Assembly (NCBI GenBank): GCA_002898295.1
Contig: BEHX01000004.1
Coordinates: forward strand, 113,522 to 177,521
Direction of reading: 5' to 3'
Length of the DNA: 64,000 nucleotides
Source: a bacterium HR21
GTDB taxonomy: Bacteria > Bacteroidota > Ignavibacteria > Kapaibacteriales > HRBIN21
Of the stretch, positions 8,485 to 17,192 are shown in pieces. Position 1 is the first letter of the stretch. Every line of letters starts with the position of its first letter. The position numbers and the translations under genes were made by a program. A model generated the notes under the pieces. It did not search any database, was not told the DNA's origin, and saw nothing but the letters and a program-made list of their open reading frames with translations.

Positions 8485-8967
8485 CTATCCGAGCCGGTGC
8501 GGACACTCTGCCAGCCGCGGACAGCGAGCGAAGATGTGCAGTGAGTGCCGCACCGCCCGCAGGGAGTACTGCTGGGCAATCTGCTGGACCAGCTCCCGGA
8601 GCTGCGGGAAGCAGAACTCAACCATACGCCCGCAGTCTGTGCAGAATAGGTGGTCGTGGTTCGGGAGCCGAGCCGCCAGCTCGTACTTCATGCTCCCGCC
8701 ATCGAAGGAATGGCGCACGACAAGATCGCACTGCCGTAAGAGCTCCAAGGTGGAGTAGACTGTCGCCCGCGAGACTTTGTCGCCCTTCGTGTGCATGTAG
8801 ACATAGAGCTCATCGGCAGTGAAATGCCCCGGCATCTCTGCCACCCGCTCCAGAATCCGCATCCGCTCGCTGGTGTTCCGGTAACGCTGCTCCTGCAGAA
8901 ATGCCGCAAAGTGCCGTTTGAGCTCGTCCATGTCAACGGCTGTCGGTTTCGCCTCGGGTGCTTCCAT
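8485..8967 (-). CDS. Fur-family metal-responsive transcriptional regulator
   Basis: The 160-residue regulator has a winged-helix N-terminal domain (RMRILERVAEMPGHFTADELY, then SRATVYSTLELL) and a dimerisation/metal domain with NHDHLFC, CTDC and a C-terminal C-x4-C pair, as in Fur/PerR/Zur proteins. Whether it senses Fe, Zn or peroxide cannot be decided from sequence. The ATG at 8967 starts the conserved protein; upstream in-frame codons read into the promoter. It diverges from a TonB receptor, a typical regulator-target arrangement for metal uptake. It could also read through into paaABCD. Confidence 0.9.
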   Translation of the reverse strand: MEAPEAKPTAVDMDELKRHFAAFLQEQRYRNTSERMRILERVAEMPGHFTADELYVYMHTKGDKVSRATVYSTLELLRQCDLVVRHSFDGGSMKYELAARLPNHDHLFCTDCGRMVEFCFPQLRELVQQIAQQYSLRAVRHSLHIFARCPRLAECPHRLG

Positions 8968-8997
8968 TGTGCTGGATCGGGTAACTTGGACCAGGAA

Positions 8998-9005
8998 CAA
9001 ATATA
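8998..9005 (-). promoter_or_regulatory. Putative -7 element for the Fur-family gene
   Basis: On the minus strand the sequence reads TATATTTG, a perfect TAnnTTTG, 30 bases upstream of the ATG at 8967. Confidence 0.5.
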
Positions 9006-9039
9006 CGGAAGCTGCGCGGGCAGGCATCCTGACAGCAGA

Positions 9040-9049
9040 CTCTGCAGAG
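9040..9049. promoter_or_regulatory. Palindrome between divergent fur and TonB-receptor promoters
   Basis: CTCTGCAGAG is a perfect 10-base palindrome midway between the two opposed -7 boxes. It could bind a regulator acting on both genes. It does not resemble the AT-rich Fur box of other phyla. Confidence 0.3.
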
Positions 9050-9065
9050 AGCTGAGCAGAACTGC

Positions 9066-9073
9066 TAATTTTG
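9066..9073 (+). promoter_or_regulatory. Putative -7 element for the TonB receptor
   Basis: TAATTTTG matches TAnnTTTG exactly and lies 22 bases before the ATG at 9096, implying a very short leader. Confidence 0.5.
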
Positions 9074-9095
9074 CTTCGGTATACTTCGCACTGCC

Positions 9096-11231
9096 ATGCA
9101 GTCTCAACCTCTGAGGTTGCTCGTTGGAGTTCTCCTTGCCTGCGCGGCGGCGAGCGGAATCCCGGCAGCATCGTCTCAAGCGCCTCTGGTACCGGCAGAA
9201 GATACCGTTCGGCTCTACCGTGCTCCGGAAGTCGTCGTCACGGGCTCGCGCAATCCAAGCGTTGCCGACTACACCCCGGTCCGGGTTGAGGTCTTCCCAC
9301 GCCCAGCTGGCGCCGTAGAGGCACTCACGGTCGCGGAGGTGCTGGAGGAATCCGCCGGCGTTCTCCAGCAATACCGGGTCCGGAGCGGTATTCAGCTCAT
9401 GGGGCTGGAACCGGCGTATACTCTCGTCCTGCTCAACGGGCAACCGCTCACTGGGCGTGTTGCGGGCGTATTGGACCTGCGCCGCATCCCCCTGGGGAAC
9501 GTCGAGCGCATTGAGATTGTCAAAGGACCAATGTCGAGCCTCTACGGGAGCGCAGCATTGGGCGGGGTTGTCAACATCCTCACTCCACGCCCCCACAACG
9601 GCTGGGAAGGACAGCTGCAGCTCCAGCACACTACCCGAGCTGGGTCCGAACTCCACGCGCGGCTGGGCTATGGCAACCACCAGCTCTCCGGGCTGCTTTA
9701 CGGCTTTGTGCACCACGCCGATCCTTTCGAAGTGGTCCAGGACACGCTGTCCTTTCCCTACGCTGGCATTATGGCGTCAGCACTCCAAGCGAGCGCCTGG
9801 TGGCACCCCCTCCCACTGTGGGAGCTCCGACTCGACGGACGTCTGTTCCAGAGCCGGACCCGCGGGGCTTTCGCGGAAAGCTTTGGCGGGCAGCTCGCTG
9901 TCAATGAAGGCGCTTTCCAGCAGCGGGAATGGAGCGCAGCAGCAACGCTTGCATGGACATCTCGCCGTGCCCGGCTCCAGGTAGGCGCCTTCGGCAACCA
10001 GTACCAGGAGCTCTATGACTGGGTTGTGCCACAAAACGGGAGTACCCGCGACGACTTCCGCCAGCGCCTCGGGCGGTTCTGGGCACAGTACGATCTGCTC
10101 TGGAACATCCGCTACCGCTTCACCGCCGGGGCAGAACTCCTTCTGGAAGACGTGCTCGGTACTCGGTACCCCGAGCAGCCGTTTGTCCGGACTGTGGCAG
10201 CATTCACGCAGTGGGAAGGGACACCGTACGAGTGGCTCTCCTATGCCCTCAGCCTCCGTTGGGATGGAACTTCTGCCTACGGGGGACATTGGAATCCGAA
10301 GGCAGCATTCCTCCTACGCCCGTGGGGAAATCGGGCAGTTCAGTTCCGCTTCTCTTTCGGAACAGGGTTCCGGGCACCGGATTTCCGCCAGCTTTTTGTC
10401 CGCTTCACTAATCGGTTGCAAGGTGCTGGATACGCCTTGCTGGGAGCCCGGCAGCTGGGGCTTGAGCTGGAGCCAGAGCGCTCCCGAGCAGGGGACGCCA
10501 GCGTACTGCTCCTGCTCGATGACTGCCTTCGGCTGGCTCCCTGGGCGCGGGAGTGGACACTGGAGGTGCGCCTCTTCGCTAACTGGGTACGCAATCTGAT
10601 TGAGCCTTTCTACGTTGGGCGTCAAGATGGGCTGGACATCTATTCCTACCGCAACCTTGCTCGCATCGCCACGCGAGGCGTCGAGGTGACCCTCCGAGGC
10701 ATCGTAGAGCTCCCTGGGCGGTGGCAGCTTCAGGCACGGGCGGCATATCAATTCCTCGATGCCGTTGATCTCGATGTCCTCGACGCTATCGCCGCTGGCA
10801 CTGCGGGGACACAGGACCCCACCACTGGGCGTTTCCAGCCATTACGGCGCTCTGACTACGGTGGTCTCTGGGGGCGCTCCCGTCATAGCTTGGCTGGACT
10901 CCTCCAGCTGCACTATCTCCCCACAGGGACGGCTCTGAGCCTGCGTCTCCAGCACCGGAGCCGCTTCGGCGACGAAGCTCTTGACCGCAACGGTATTGCC
11001 GTGCTTTCCCCACCGCGCCGTGTCTTGGACCGCCCCGAAGAGTACGTGGCTGGCTTCTGGAATCTCAGTGGCTGGCTCGTGCAGCAGTGGCGTTTCCCTC
11101 CCACAGTGCTCTGGCTCAGTGTTGGGGTGCGCAATGCTCTCAACGTGCTCCGCCCTCGCTTCCTGCCGCACCTGGTCGGACGCCAATGGTTTATCACGGG
11201 CACCCTCCAGTGGAGCACTACCGCGCGATGA
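9096..11231 (+). CDS. TonB-dependent outer-membrane receptor
   Basis: The 711-residue receptor has a signal peptide (residues 1 to about 27) and a plug domain at about 40-165. The plug shows the TonB-box-proximal phrase APEVVVTGSRNP, LLNGQPLTG, and IEIVKGPMSSLYGSAALGGVVNI. A long beta-barrel runs to the C-terminus. It belongs with CirA/BtuB/FepA-type receptors and lacks the N-terminal carboxypeptidase-like domain of SusC proteins. It would import a metal chelate or similar ligand with energy from TonB-ExbBD. Divergence from a Fur-family gene supports a metal substrate, but the ligand is unknown. The 3' end overlaps the convergent surface-protein gene by 14 bases. Confidence 0.93.
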   Translation: MQSQPLRLLVGVLLACAAASGIPAASSQAPLVPAEDTVRLYRAPEVVVTGSRNPSVADYTPVRVEVFPRPAGAVEALTVAEVLEESAGVLQQYRVRSGIQLMGLEPAYTLVLLNGQPLTGRVAGVLDLRRIPLGNVERIEIVKGPMSSLYGSAALGGVVNILTPRPHNGWEGQLQLQHTTRAGSELHARLGYGNHQLSGLLYGFVHHADPFEVVQDTLSFPYAGIMASALQASAWWHPLPLWELRLDGRLFQSRTRGAFAESFGGQLAVNEGAFQQREWSAAATLAWTSRRARLQVGAFGNQYQELYDWVVPQNGSTRDDFRQRLGRFWAQYDLLWNIRYRFTAGAELLLEDVLGTRYPEQPFVRTVAAFTQWEGTPYEWLSYALSLRWDGTSAYGGHWNPKAAFLLRPWGNRAVQFRFSFGTGFRAPDFRQLFVRFTNRLQGAGYALLGARQLGLELEPERSRAGDASVLLLLDDCLRLAPWAREWTLEVRLFANWVRNLIEPFYVGRQDGLDIYSYRNLARIATRGVEVTLRGIVELPGRWQLQARAAYQFLDAVDLDVLDAIAAGTAGTQDPTTGRFQPLRRSDYGGLWGRSRHSLAGLLQLHYLPTGTALSLRLQHRSRFGDEALDRNGIAVLSPPRRVLDRPEEYVAGFWNLSGWLVQQWRFPPTVLWLSVGVRNALNVLRPRFLPHLVGRQWFITGTLQWSTTAR

Positions 11232-14211
11232 GCACCGGCTGAGCTCGGGATGTCGTACCGGTCCGCAGCCGGAGCCAGTAGACCCCCGGCGGGAGCGTCG
11301 CCACGGAGAGGCTAGCATGGTAGATGCCCGCTGGAACCGATTCCCACAAAAGGCTCACAACAGAGCGCCCGTGGATGTCGGAGAGCTCCAGCCAGAGGGG
11401 TCCTCCATGAGCAACTCCGAAGCGTACGATGAGTTCCTCTGCTGCAGGCTGTGGGAAGGGTGGATCCAGAAAGCTTACCGCCCCACCCTGTTCTAAGCGG
11501 AAGTGCACACCGCAGCGATCGGTCCCGACGTAGTCTTTGCCTACAAGCTGGCTCCGCACCACAAGCGGCAGTGCTACGCACGCAGTTCCCACCTGCAGCG
11601 TATCCTCGTACTGCCCGAGTTGGGGCGTCAGCGGGGCAAAGCAGATGCGCAGCTCTCGGCTCTCTCCCGGCGGAATGACCAGCGGCAGCTGCCCAGGTGG
11701 GACGGAAAATGCCGTCTGCCGGCGCAAGGGGACTGTCTCTATCCGCACGGGGAAGCGCCCGGTATTGACCAAGAGCACCGGTTCACAGCGAAGCTCTCCA
11801 AAGGTGCTCGGCGGGACAGTGAGCACCCCTGGCTGGGGCACACGAAGCTGCACCGTAAAGCCGGGCAGTGTATCAGCAACCACACGCTCGTTTCCCGCGC
11901 GGTCGCGCACCCGAAACGCATACCAGGCATCCTCGAACGGATTCTGGACCCGTACCTGGACGGTCCCCCGCAGCGAATCGAGCAGCCGCCAAGTAACCGT
12001 GCAATTGACCTCCTGCAGCACCTCCACCGCTGCGATGCCGGAGGCAGGCAGCACCGTATCACTGACCACGAGCACTTCTTCCCACCCACAGGAATCCCGC
12101 CACCGCTGCACCGTCGGAGGCTCCTCATCTGCCCCGAGGATCACCAACAGCTGCGCGGCGCTGTCCACCACCAGACAGCTATCGGCAAGGAGCAGCCGCG
12201 CTTCGTAGCGTCCCTTCTGCACAGCCACAAAGCAGAGCCGCACACGCCGGGATTCCCCGGGCAACACAACCGAATCGGGTGGCTCAACTGTCACACTCGC
12301 CTGCGGCGGCAGATTCCCCAGAAACCGAAGGTGTTCAATCCGCCGGGGGAAGCTCCCCACATTGCGGAGCGTGAACTCCGCACAGTGAAGCTGGTCGTCT
12401 ACCAGGAGCTGCAGGACCAGTGCTGCCGGCTCCACCCGCAGCGTAAAGCCCGGAATATCGAATTTCCAAATCTGCTCCAATCCCGAGGAATCCCGCGCTC
12501 GGAGCTGGAATGTGCCATCTCTCCAGAGGTCAATCAGCGTCGCTTGGAAGCGCACCGAGTCGGCAGGCTTGCCGAGCGCTTCCAGAGAAATGTCGACGTT
12601 GTCCGAGCTGAGCACCTCAACGGAGCGGAGCCGACTGTCTCCGGAGGCGGTGTCGTAGATAGTGCCCACCAGGGCAAAGCAGCTCTGTTGTGTTGCTACA
12701 ACCGGTGGGGAGACATCCAGCGGGCGATAGCTCATGCCGCCAACATACCCGTAGGAGTTCGCCGGACCATAGCCGTAGACATACAATCCCAGCGGAGCTG
12801 GCGAGCCATCGGGAAAGCGCGCCTGAATCTCGTGCACCCCGTCACCGGTGAGCAGCCAGGCGTACAGGTAGCCCGAGACCCCGATGGGACGGAAGAGGGT
12901 CGAAGGCACAGGTTGCCCATCGAGCCAGAGCTGGGCTCCTTCGGGGATAACAGCGGTAGCGTACTGGTCCTGGTAGACCGGTTCGTAGCGCTGGGAGAAG
13001 GCGTCGTAGTCGTACTTCTGCGCGTTGATGAAGCGATATCCCGGCAGGAACTGCTCCGCCGGCGGGATGAGCATCATGAAGGGATCGCCGATACTGCTGG
13101 TCGAGCTGCTGGCGTTTGTCGTCTTGAAGAAGGCTGCCACCAGGATCGGTCCCGTTGCGCGAATCTCCAACGGCTGCGTCAGAGAACCTTCGTAGAACTG
13201 CCCACGTCCGAGCACAGCCACTTGCTGCCCATTGACGAAGAGCACCGTGTTAGGCTGTGCCGCAAGCACCCGGTAGCGGTGGGTTCCCACCGGTGCCATT
13301 GGGGTCGAAGGATCTGGGAACGGGGCAATCAGAGCCGAACGCCCCCAGGCAGTCACAGGGGGAAGCTGTTCCAAGAGCATGTCGCGGGAGCTCAGCTGCC
13401 CGTCCAGCTCAACCGGGATAAGTGCCCGCTGATGCCCAGCAAGAACAGCAATGGGCTTGGTAGCCAGGATCTCCGTCCCGGTCAGGTCTGCCCGGAGAAC
13501 GCTCTGGCTCATGAACGCCTGCACCAGGTACACCTGTCCACGATTGAGCTGGATAACCTGCTCCCGTTGCAGCCAATTGCGGCGTGTCGGCGCCGAAGGG
13601 CGAATGATAACTGTCGTCTGATCCTCGGTAGCAATGATGGCAAACTGCGATGGGGTGCTCGAATTGGTAAGGCTGCCATCCCGAATGATCGAATGGCTCG
13701 GGTAGCTCATGACCAAGTACTCCGTTCCCAACGCATCGCTGGGCAGCAGGAGCGAGGCATCACTGGTGTAAACCCCCTGCTGCAGGGCATAGACAGTGAT
13801 TTCGCCGCCTTCCTCCACGACGATGTGGACTGATTGGCGTACGGGGATTTCCGTCTGCTCTTCCGCAGGGGAGAGAGTGCCGCTGTCATTGTATCCCATC
13901 AGCTCCAATCCCCACCAACTGCGGGCAAAGACGTAGGGGATGCGCGGGTCGGCAATCTGAAAGCGCTCGACATTGTGCTGCCCCGTGTTATCCCACCACT
14001 CAATGAAGCCACTGCAGGGCTGTTCAGCAACCAGGAAGAGGTAGAGGGAATCCCCGTAGCGCAGGGCTGGATTGGGATTGAAGCGGTTGTTGTGGTAATT
14101 CGGCAGGAAGGCACACCAGAACTCCCGCCCGCGGCTGTCGAGCAGCTGTCCGAGGGTCTGGCGGGCGCAGCAGAGCGCTACGAGCAGCAGCAGGATCGGC
14201 ACTCGCTTCAT
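11218..14211 (-). CDS. Large secreted protein with IgGFc-binding-like domain and T9SS sorting signal
   Basis: The 997-residue product has a signal peptide (ILLLLVALCCARQTLGQ). An IgGFc-binding-type N-terminal region at about 115-480 contains SDALGTEYLVMSYP, ATEDQTTVIIRP and LAGHQRALIPV. Beta-sandwich segments around 560-900 follow, and the C-terminal about 75-residue domain has the form of a type IX secretion sorting domain (ELSDIHGRSV, LPPGVYWLRL). It is probably exported across the outer membrane and surface-attached. The binding partner is unknown; the IgG name reflects homology only. Its ATG overlaps the stop of the upstream phosphoesterase gene (ATGA), so the two form an operon. Confidence 0.85.
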   Translation of the reverse strand: MKRVPILLLLVALCCARQTLGQLLDSRGREFWCAFLPNYHNNRFNPNPALRYGDSLYLFLVAEQPCSGFIEWWDNTGQHNVERFQIADPRIPYVFARSWWGLELMGYNDSGTLSPAEEQTEIPVRQSVHIVVEEGGEITVYALQQGVYTSDASLLLPSDALGTEYLVMSYPSHSIIRDGSLTNSSTPSQFAIIATEDQTTVIIRPSAPTRRNWLQREQVIQLNRGQVYLVQAFMSQSVLRADLTGTEILATKPIAVLAGHQRALIPVELDGQLSSRDMLLEQLPPVTAWGRSALIAPFPDPSTPMAPVGTHRYRVLAAQPNTVLFVNGQQVAVLGRGQFYEGSLTQPLEIRATGPILVAAFFKTTNASSSTSSIGDPFMMLIPPAEQFLPGYRFINAQKYDYDAFSQRYEPVYQDQYATAVIPEGAQLWLDGQPVPSTLFRPIGVSGYLYAWLLTGDGVHEIQARFPDGSPAPLGLYVYGYGPANSYGYVGGMSYRPLDVSPPVVATQQSCFALVGTIYDTASGDSRLRSVEVLSSDNVDISLEALGKPADSVRFQATLIDLWRDGTFQLRARDSSGLEQIWKFDIPGFTLRVEPAALVLQLLVDDQLHCAEFTLRNVGSFPRRIEHLRFLGNLPPQASVTVEPPDSVVLPGESRRVRLCFVAVQKGRYEARLLLADSCLVVDSAAQLLVILGADEEPPTVQRWRDSCGWEEVLVVSDTVLPASGIAAVEVLQEVNCTVTWRLLDSLRGTVQVRVQNPFEDAWYAFRVRDRAGNERVVADTLPGFTVQLRVPQPGVLTVPPSTFGELRCEPVLLVNTGRFPVRIETVPLRRQTAFSVPPGQLPLVIPPGESRELRICFAPLTPQLGQYEDTLQVGTACVALPLVVRSQLVGKDYVGTDRCGVHFRLEQGGAVSFLDPPFPQPAAEELIVRFGVAHGGPLWLELSDIHGRSVVSLLWESVPAGIYHASLSVATLPPGVYWLRLRTGTTSRAQPVLIAR

Positions 14212-15185
14212 GGGCGTATCTCAGGCTTCGGGACATCCGTCCGATAGCGGGGCATTCCGTCAGCACCAATAAACCAGAGCTGCAGGCGCTGTTTCCCTAA
14301 GGCTGCGTAGACAAATCCCGGTTCCGCCGCGGCAAACAGCGAGTGTGGACCGTATGCAGTTGAGCGCACCCCACCCCCGGCTCCGGAGACCACACAGTAG
14401 AAGCCATCGTCGGGATGGCGCAACAACTGCAGATCGTGCTCGTGCCCGCAGAAGTAGACAGCTACCCCGTACCGGTCGAAGAGAGGTTTGAGCAGGCGCA
14501 GCAATACGGGATTCTCCCCATACGCCCCAGCGGAGCGCAGCGGATGATGCCCCCAGACGAACTTCCATGCCTTGGGGAAGCGACCAAGCTCCTGCTCGAC
14601 CCACGCCAGCTGCTGCCGGCGAGCCTGTGCCGAACCCGTCAACAGCTGCTGCGTGTCCAGCCCGAGGAAGAGCACCGGCGTGCTGTCGGGCAAAAAGTGC
14701 AGCACACGGTAGAAATTCGCCGGCATGTGCCAGCGGGGATTACGAGCGCTATAGGCAATGTATGCCCTCACCCTGCCTCGGTAGTCATGGTTGCCAAGCA
14801 CGGGATACCACGGTACCTGCAGCGAAGGCGCAGCGTACATGCGCTCGAACTTCTGCTCCCACTGCGGATCATCTGCGGAACGCACACCAGCAGGGTAGAT
14901 GTTATCACCCGTGCTCAGCACAAAGTGGATCGGTGCTCGTTCTGCCACCGCCGCCATTGCTCGAGCAACTCGGTGCTGCGTTGCTCCTCCTGTCCCCCAA
15001 TCGCCTACCACAATCCAGCGCAGAGTCGTATCGGTTGCTTCCGGAAGCGAACGTGCCGACGGCACTGCTTTGGCAGGTGCGCCAAAAACTCGAGCTGCCC
15101 CGGGCGCAAGCTCGCCCTGCAGGAGCCAGAGTTTGCTCCAATGGGGCGCAAGCAAGAGCACAACACCTGCAAAGAGCAGGAGCAT
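14208..15185 (-). CDS. Membrane-anchored or secreted metallophosphoesterase (purple acid phosphatase-like)
   Basis: The 325-residue protein begins with a hydrophobic helix (signal anchor or signal peptide). A calcineurin-like phosphoesterase domain with the full metal-ligand series follows: GDWG, GDNIY, GNHDY, GHH and GHEHD. These resemble tartrate-resistant/purple acid phosphatases, which hydrolyse phosphomonoesters at a binuclear metal centre outside the cytoplasm. It is the first gene of a two-gene operon with the IgGFc-like surface protein. The upstream -7-like box supports the ATG at 15185. Confidence 0.86.
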   Translation of the reverse strand: MLLLFAGVVLLLAPHWSKLWLLQGELAPGAARVFGAPAKAVPSARSLPEATDTTLRWIVVGDWGTGGATQHRVARAMAAVAERAPIHFVLSTGDNIYPAGVRSADDPQWEQKFERMYAAPSLQVPWYPVLGNHDYRGRVRAYIAYSARNPRWHMPANFYRVLHFLPDSTPVLFLGLDTQQLLTGSAQARRQQLAWVEQELGRFPKAWKFVWGHHPLRSAGAYGENPVLLRLLKPLFDRYGVAVYFCGHEHDLQLLRHPDDGFYCVVSGAGGGVRSTAYGPHSLFAAAEPGFVYAALGKQRLQLWFIGADGMPRYRTDVPKPEIRP

Positions 15186-15219
15186 CGTCTACACTGCCGC
15201 ATCAGCCCCTAATGTTGGC

Positions 15220-15228
15220 GAAAAAATA
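15220..15228 (-). promoter_or_regulatory. Putative -7 element for the phosphoesterase operon
   Basis: On the minus strand the sequence reads TATTTTTTC, one base from TAnnTTTG, 34 bases upstream of the ATG at 15185. It sits in the short divergent gap with the SpoU gene. Confidence 0.4.
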
Positions 15229-15242
15229 CGAACCCCGTGCCG

Positions 15243-15836
15243 ATGCGCAAGCTTACCTACACCGAACTCCTGCACCAGCGCTTGACACTGGAGCATGCAC
15301 AGCGCGTCGAGCGCCATCCCATCATTGTCGTGCTGGACAACATCCGTAGCCTCTACAATGTCGGCTCCATCTTCCGCACGGCAGATGCGGTTCGCGTCCG
15401 AGAGCTCATCCTCTGCGGCTATACCCCAAGCCCACCACGTCCGGAGATTGACAAAACGGCTCTCGGGGCAACCCAGAGCGTGCCTTGGCGCGCCGTTGCC
15501 TCCTGTGTTGCTGCCGTCCGGGAACTACGGCATAGCGGGATTCGTGTGTTCGCTGTTGAGCTCACTGACGAAAGCCGCCCGTACGACAGCCTGACACCCG
15601 AGGACTTCCCCGCCGCCTTCGTCTTCGGCAACGAAATTGTGGGCGTCCAGCCGGAGGTCCTGCAGTACTGCCACGCCGCGCTCGCTATTCCGATGTACGG
15701 GGTCAAGCACTCACTCAACGTTGCTGTCGCCGCTGGAATCGTGCTCTACGAAGCCCTACGCTGCTACCGGCGTGGGAACTGGGAGTATCTTCCTCCACAG
15801 GTTTCCGCCGATGCGCCTGCGCATTGCAGCCCCTGA
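15243..15836 (+). CDS. SpoU/TrmH-family RNA 2'-O-methyltransferase
   Basis: The 197-residue SPOUT-fold enzyme has the three knot motifs: NVGSIFRTADA, FVFGNEIVGV, and IPMYGVKHSLNVAVA. It transfers a methyl group from S-adenosylmethionine to a ribose 2'-OH of tRNA or rRNA. It is short and lacks an extra N-terminal RNA-binding domain, so the target nucleotide cannot be named. The ATG at 15243 is preferred over the GTG at 15237. The downstream MqnA-like gene starts 26 bases before this stop. Confidence 0.93.
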   Translation: MRKLTYTELLHQRLTLEHAQRVERHPIIVVLDNIRSLYNVGSIFRTADAVRVRELILCGYTPSPPRPEIDKTALGATQSVPWRAVASCVAAVRELRHSGIRVFAVELTDESRPYDSLTPEDFPAAFVFGNEIVGVQPEVLQYCHAALAIPMYGVKHSLNVAVAAGIVLYEALRCYRRGNWEYLPPQVSADAPAHCSP

Positions 15837-16578
15837 AGGTCCTCTCTACGCTCCCCTGCTCTCCTCCCCAGCTCCCCGGGAAGTTGTGCTGATCCGCACC
15901 AGCGAACACCACTGCGCCCAGCTGCTGGCAACAAGCCAGGTTGAGGTCGCCTTCCTCTCCCCTCTTGCCTACGGGCAAGCGAGCCAGACGACAGAGTACC
16001 GCATCATCCCTGCCTCAGCCCTGGCTCTGGAGGGCTATACCGAGCGTGTTTGGCTCGCCTTCCGTCCGGGATTGCGGACACTGCGCCGCTGTATCGTCCC
16101 TGCAGAGGCACACTTCCTCCCACAGGCACTCCGGCTGTTGCTCTTAGAGCTGTACGACCTGGAACCCGAACTCCTCCCGCGGGCAGTCACCCAGGAGGTG
16201 GACGCACTCCACGATGCCGACGCAGTCCTGAGCTGGAACGAGACGCACACGGACTTTCCCCGGCTCGACGTCGGTGAGGAATGGTACACCGCCTTCGAGT
16301 ATCCCCTCCTGCTGGGCTTCTGGGTCTGCCGCGGAGAGGAGCTGCCGAGCACATTGCCGCACCTCCTCCTCAGCCTTGCCCGTTCAGCATTGCCTGCCAT
16401 CGAATCGGTCCGCGAAGCCTCCCCGATCCCGCCCCTCCCGCCCCGCCACGGACGCATCCACTGGCGCTGGAATCAGATCCTTGCTGACGCTCTCCAGCAG
16501 ACGCTGACCTTGCTCTACTACCACGGGCTGGTCCCACACATACGGGAGGTCACGCTATGGGACGCCTCATCTCCGTGA
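15811..16578 (+). CDS. MqnA/MqnD-like periplasmic-binding-fold protein
   Basis: The 255-residue product begins MRLRIAAPEG and carries the pattern VEVAFLSPLAY, then DADAVLSWNE and LDVGEEWYTAFEYPLLLGFWVCR. This closely parallels the chorismate dehydratase MqnA family of the futalosine menaquinone pathway (D-LGEEW-x-(G/Y)LPF-FAVW-AR). The N-terminus is divergent, with none of the usual SYLNT motif, so the activity is uncertain. It may instead be another type-2 periplasmic-binding-fold protein. The start at 15811 overlaps the SpoU gene; no strong ribosome-binding site is seen. The next gene overlaps its end by 22 bases. Confidence 0.55.
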   Translation: MRLRIAAPEGPLYAPLLSSPAPREVVLIRTSEHHCAQLLATSQVEVAFLSPLAYGQASQTTEYRIIPASALALEGYTERVWLAFRPGLRTLRRCIVPAEAHFLPQALRLLLLELYDLEPELLPRAVTQEVDALHDADAVLSWNETHTDFPRLDVGEEWYTAFEYPLLLGFWVCRGEELPSTLPHLLLSLARSALPAIESVREASPIPPLPPRHGRIHWRWNQILADALQQTLTLLYYHGLVPHIREVTLWDASSP

Positions 16579-17192
16579 TGCTCGCGCTTTTCGGACTCCT
16601 CGGCTGCGGTCCGATCTACTTGCCGGCAATCTACCAGCTGGAGCGCCCACTGCTTTTCCCGCCTGACCCCGACCGCAATGCCTGGGCTGCGGGAGCCAAC
16701 TTCATCTCTGGGCGGAGCTTGAACACGGACAGCTCCTCGTTGACGTGCCTGACGGCAGGTGCAGGATACTGCTTAGGCATGCCGTCACGGTGGCTGTCGC
16801 TGCGAGCTAGCGTGCTGGGCTATGGAGGGAGCATCCGCGAAGAGACCGTCTACGGCGTTGGGGGTATCTTTGAGCCAGCGCTCAATATCCCATTCGGGAG
16901 GGTCCTCAGCCTGAGCCTCCTCGGGGAACTCGGTGGTGCCTTTGAGTTCGGACCCTACAGCCGCCACTTCAACTCCCCAGTATTCCCAACGATTGGAGTC
17001 GGTGCAGGCGTGACAATCCATCCTTCTCGGACGTCTCACCTGGTGCTCGATGCCCGGGTGTTTCCGGGCACAGTTCGGGTTGGCTACTTGAGTCCCACCT
17101 GGGGGATTCATGCTTCGGTCGGTGGACGGCGCGTCTCTATTGGGATGAGCTACCTTTTGGGCGAGGAGCCTGCTGCACAGCGTCGGCGATAA
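16557..17192 (+). CDS. Predicted lipoprotein / outer-membrane barrel protein
   Basis: The 211-residue product has a lipoprotein signal (ALFGLLGCG, lipid-anchored Cys at residue 17) followed by about 190 residues of Gly-rich alternating beta-strands. This suggests a small beta-barrel or porin-like fold. I do not recognise the family. It overlaps the MqnA-like gene by 22 bases at its start. Its last 56 bases overlap the end of rpe on the opposite strand. Confidence 0.72.
   Translation: MGRLISVMLALFGLLGCGPIYLPAIYQLERPLLFPPDPDRNAWAAGANFISGRSLNTDSSSLTCLTAGAGYCLGMPSRWLSLRASVLGYGGSIREETVYGVGGIFEPALNIPFGRVLSLSLLGELGGAFEFGPYSRHFNSPVFPTIGVGAGVTIHPSRTSHLVLDARVFPGTVRVGYLSPTWGIHASVGGRRVSIGMSYLLGEEPAAQRRR

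Noticed and set aside
8967..9096. Classical Fur box between the Fur-family gene and the TonB receptor
   Set aside because: No stretch resembles the GATAAT-type repeats; only a GC-rich palindrome is present.
11503..13833. Very long open frame on the plus strand, antisense to the IgGFc-like protein
   Set aside because: The minus-strand frame has a signal peptide, family motifs and a sorting domain. The plus frame has no recognisable motif and is a by-product of GC-rich codon use.
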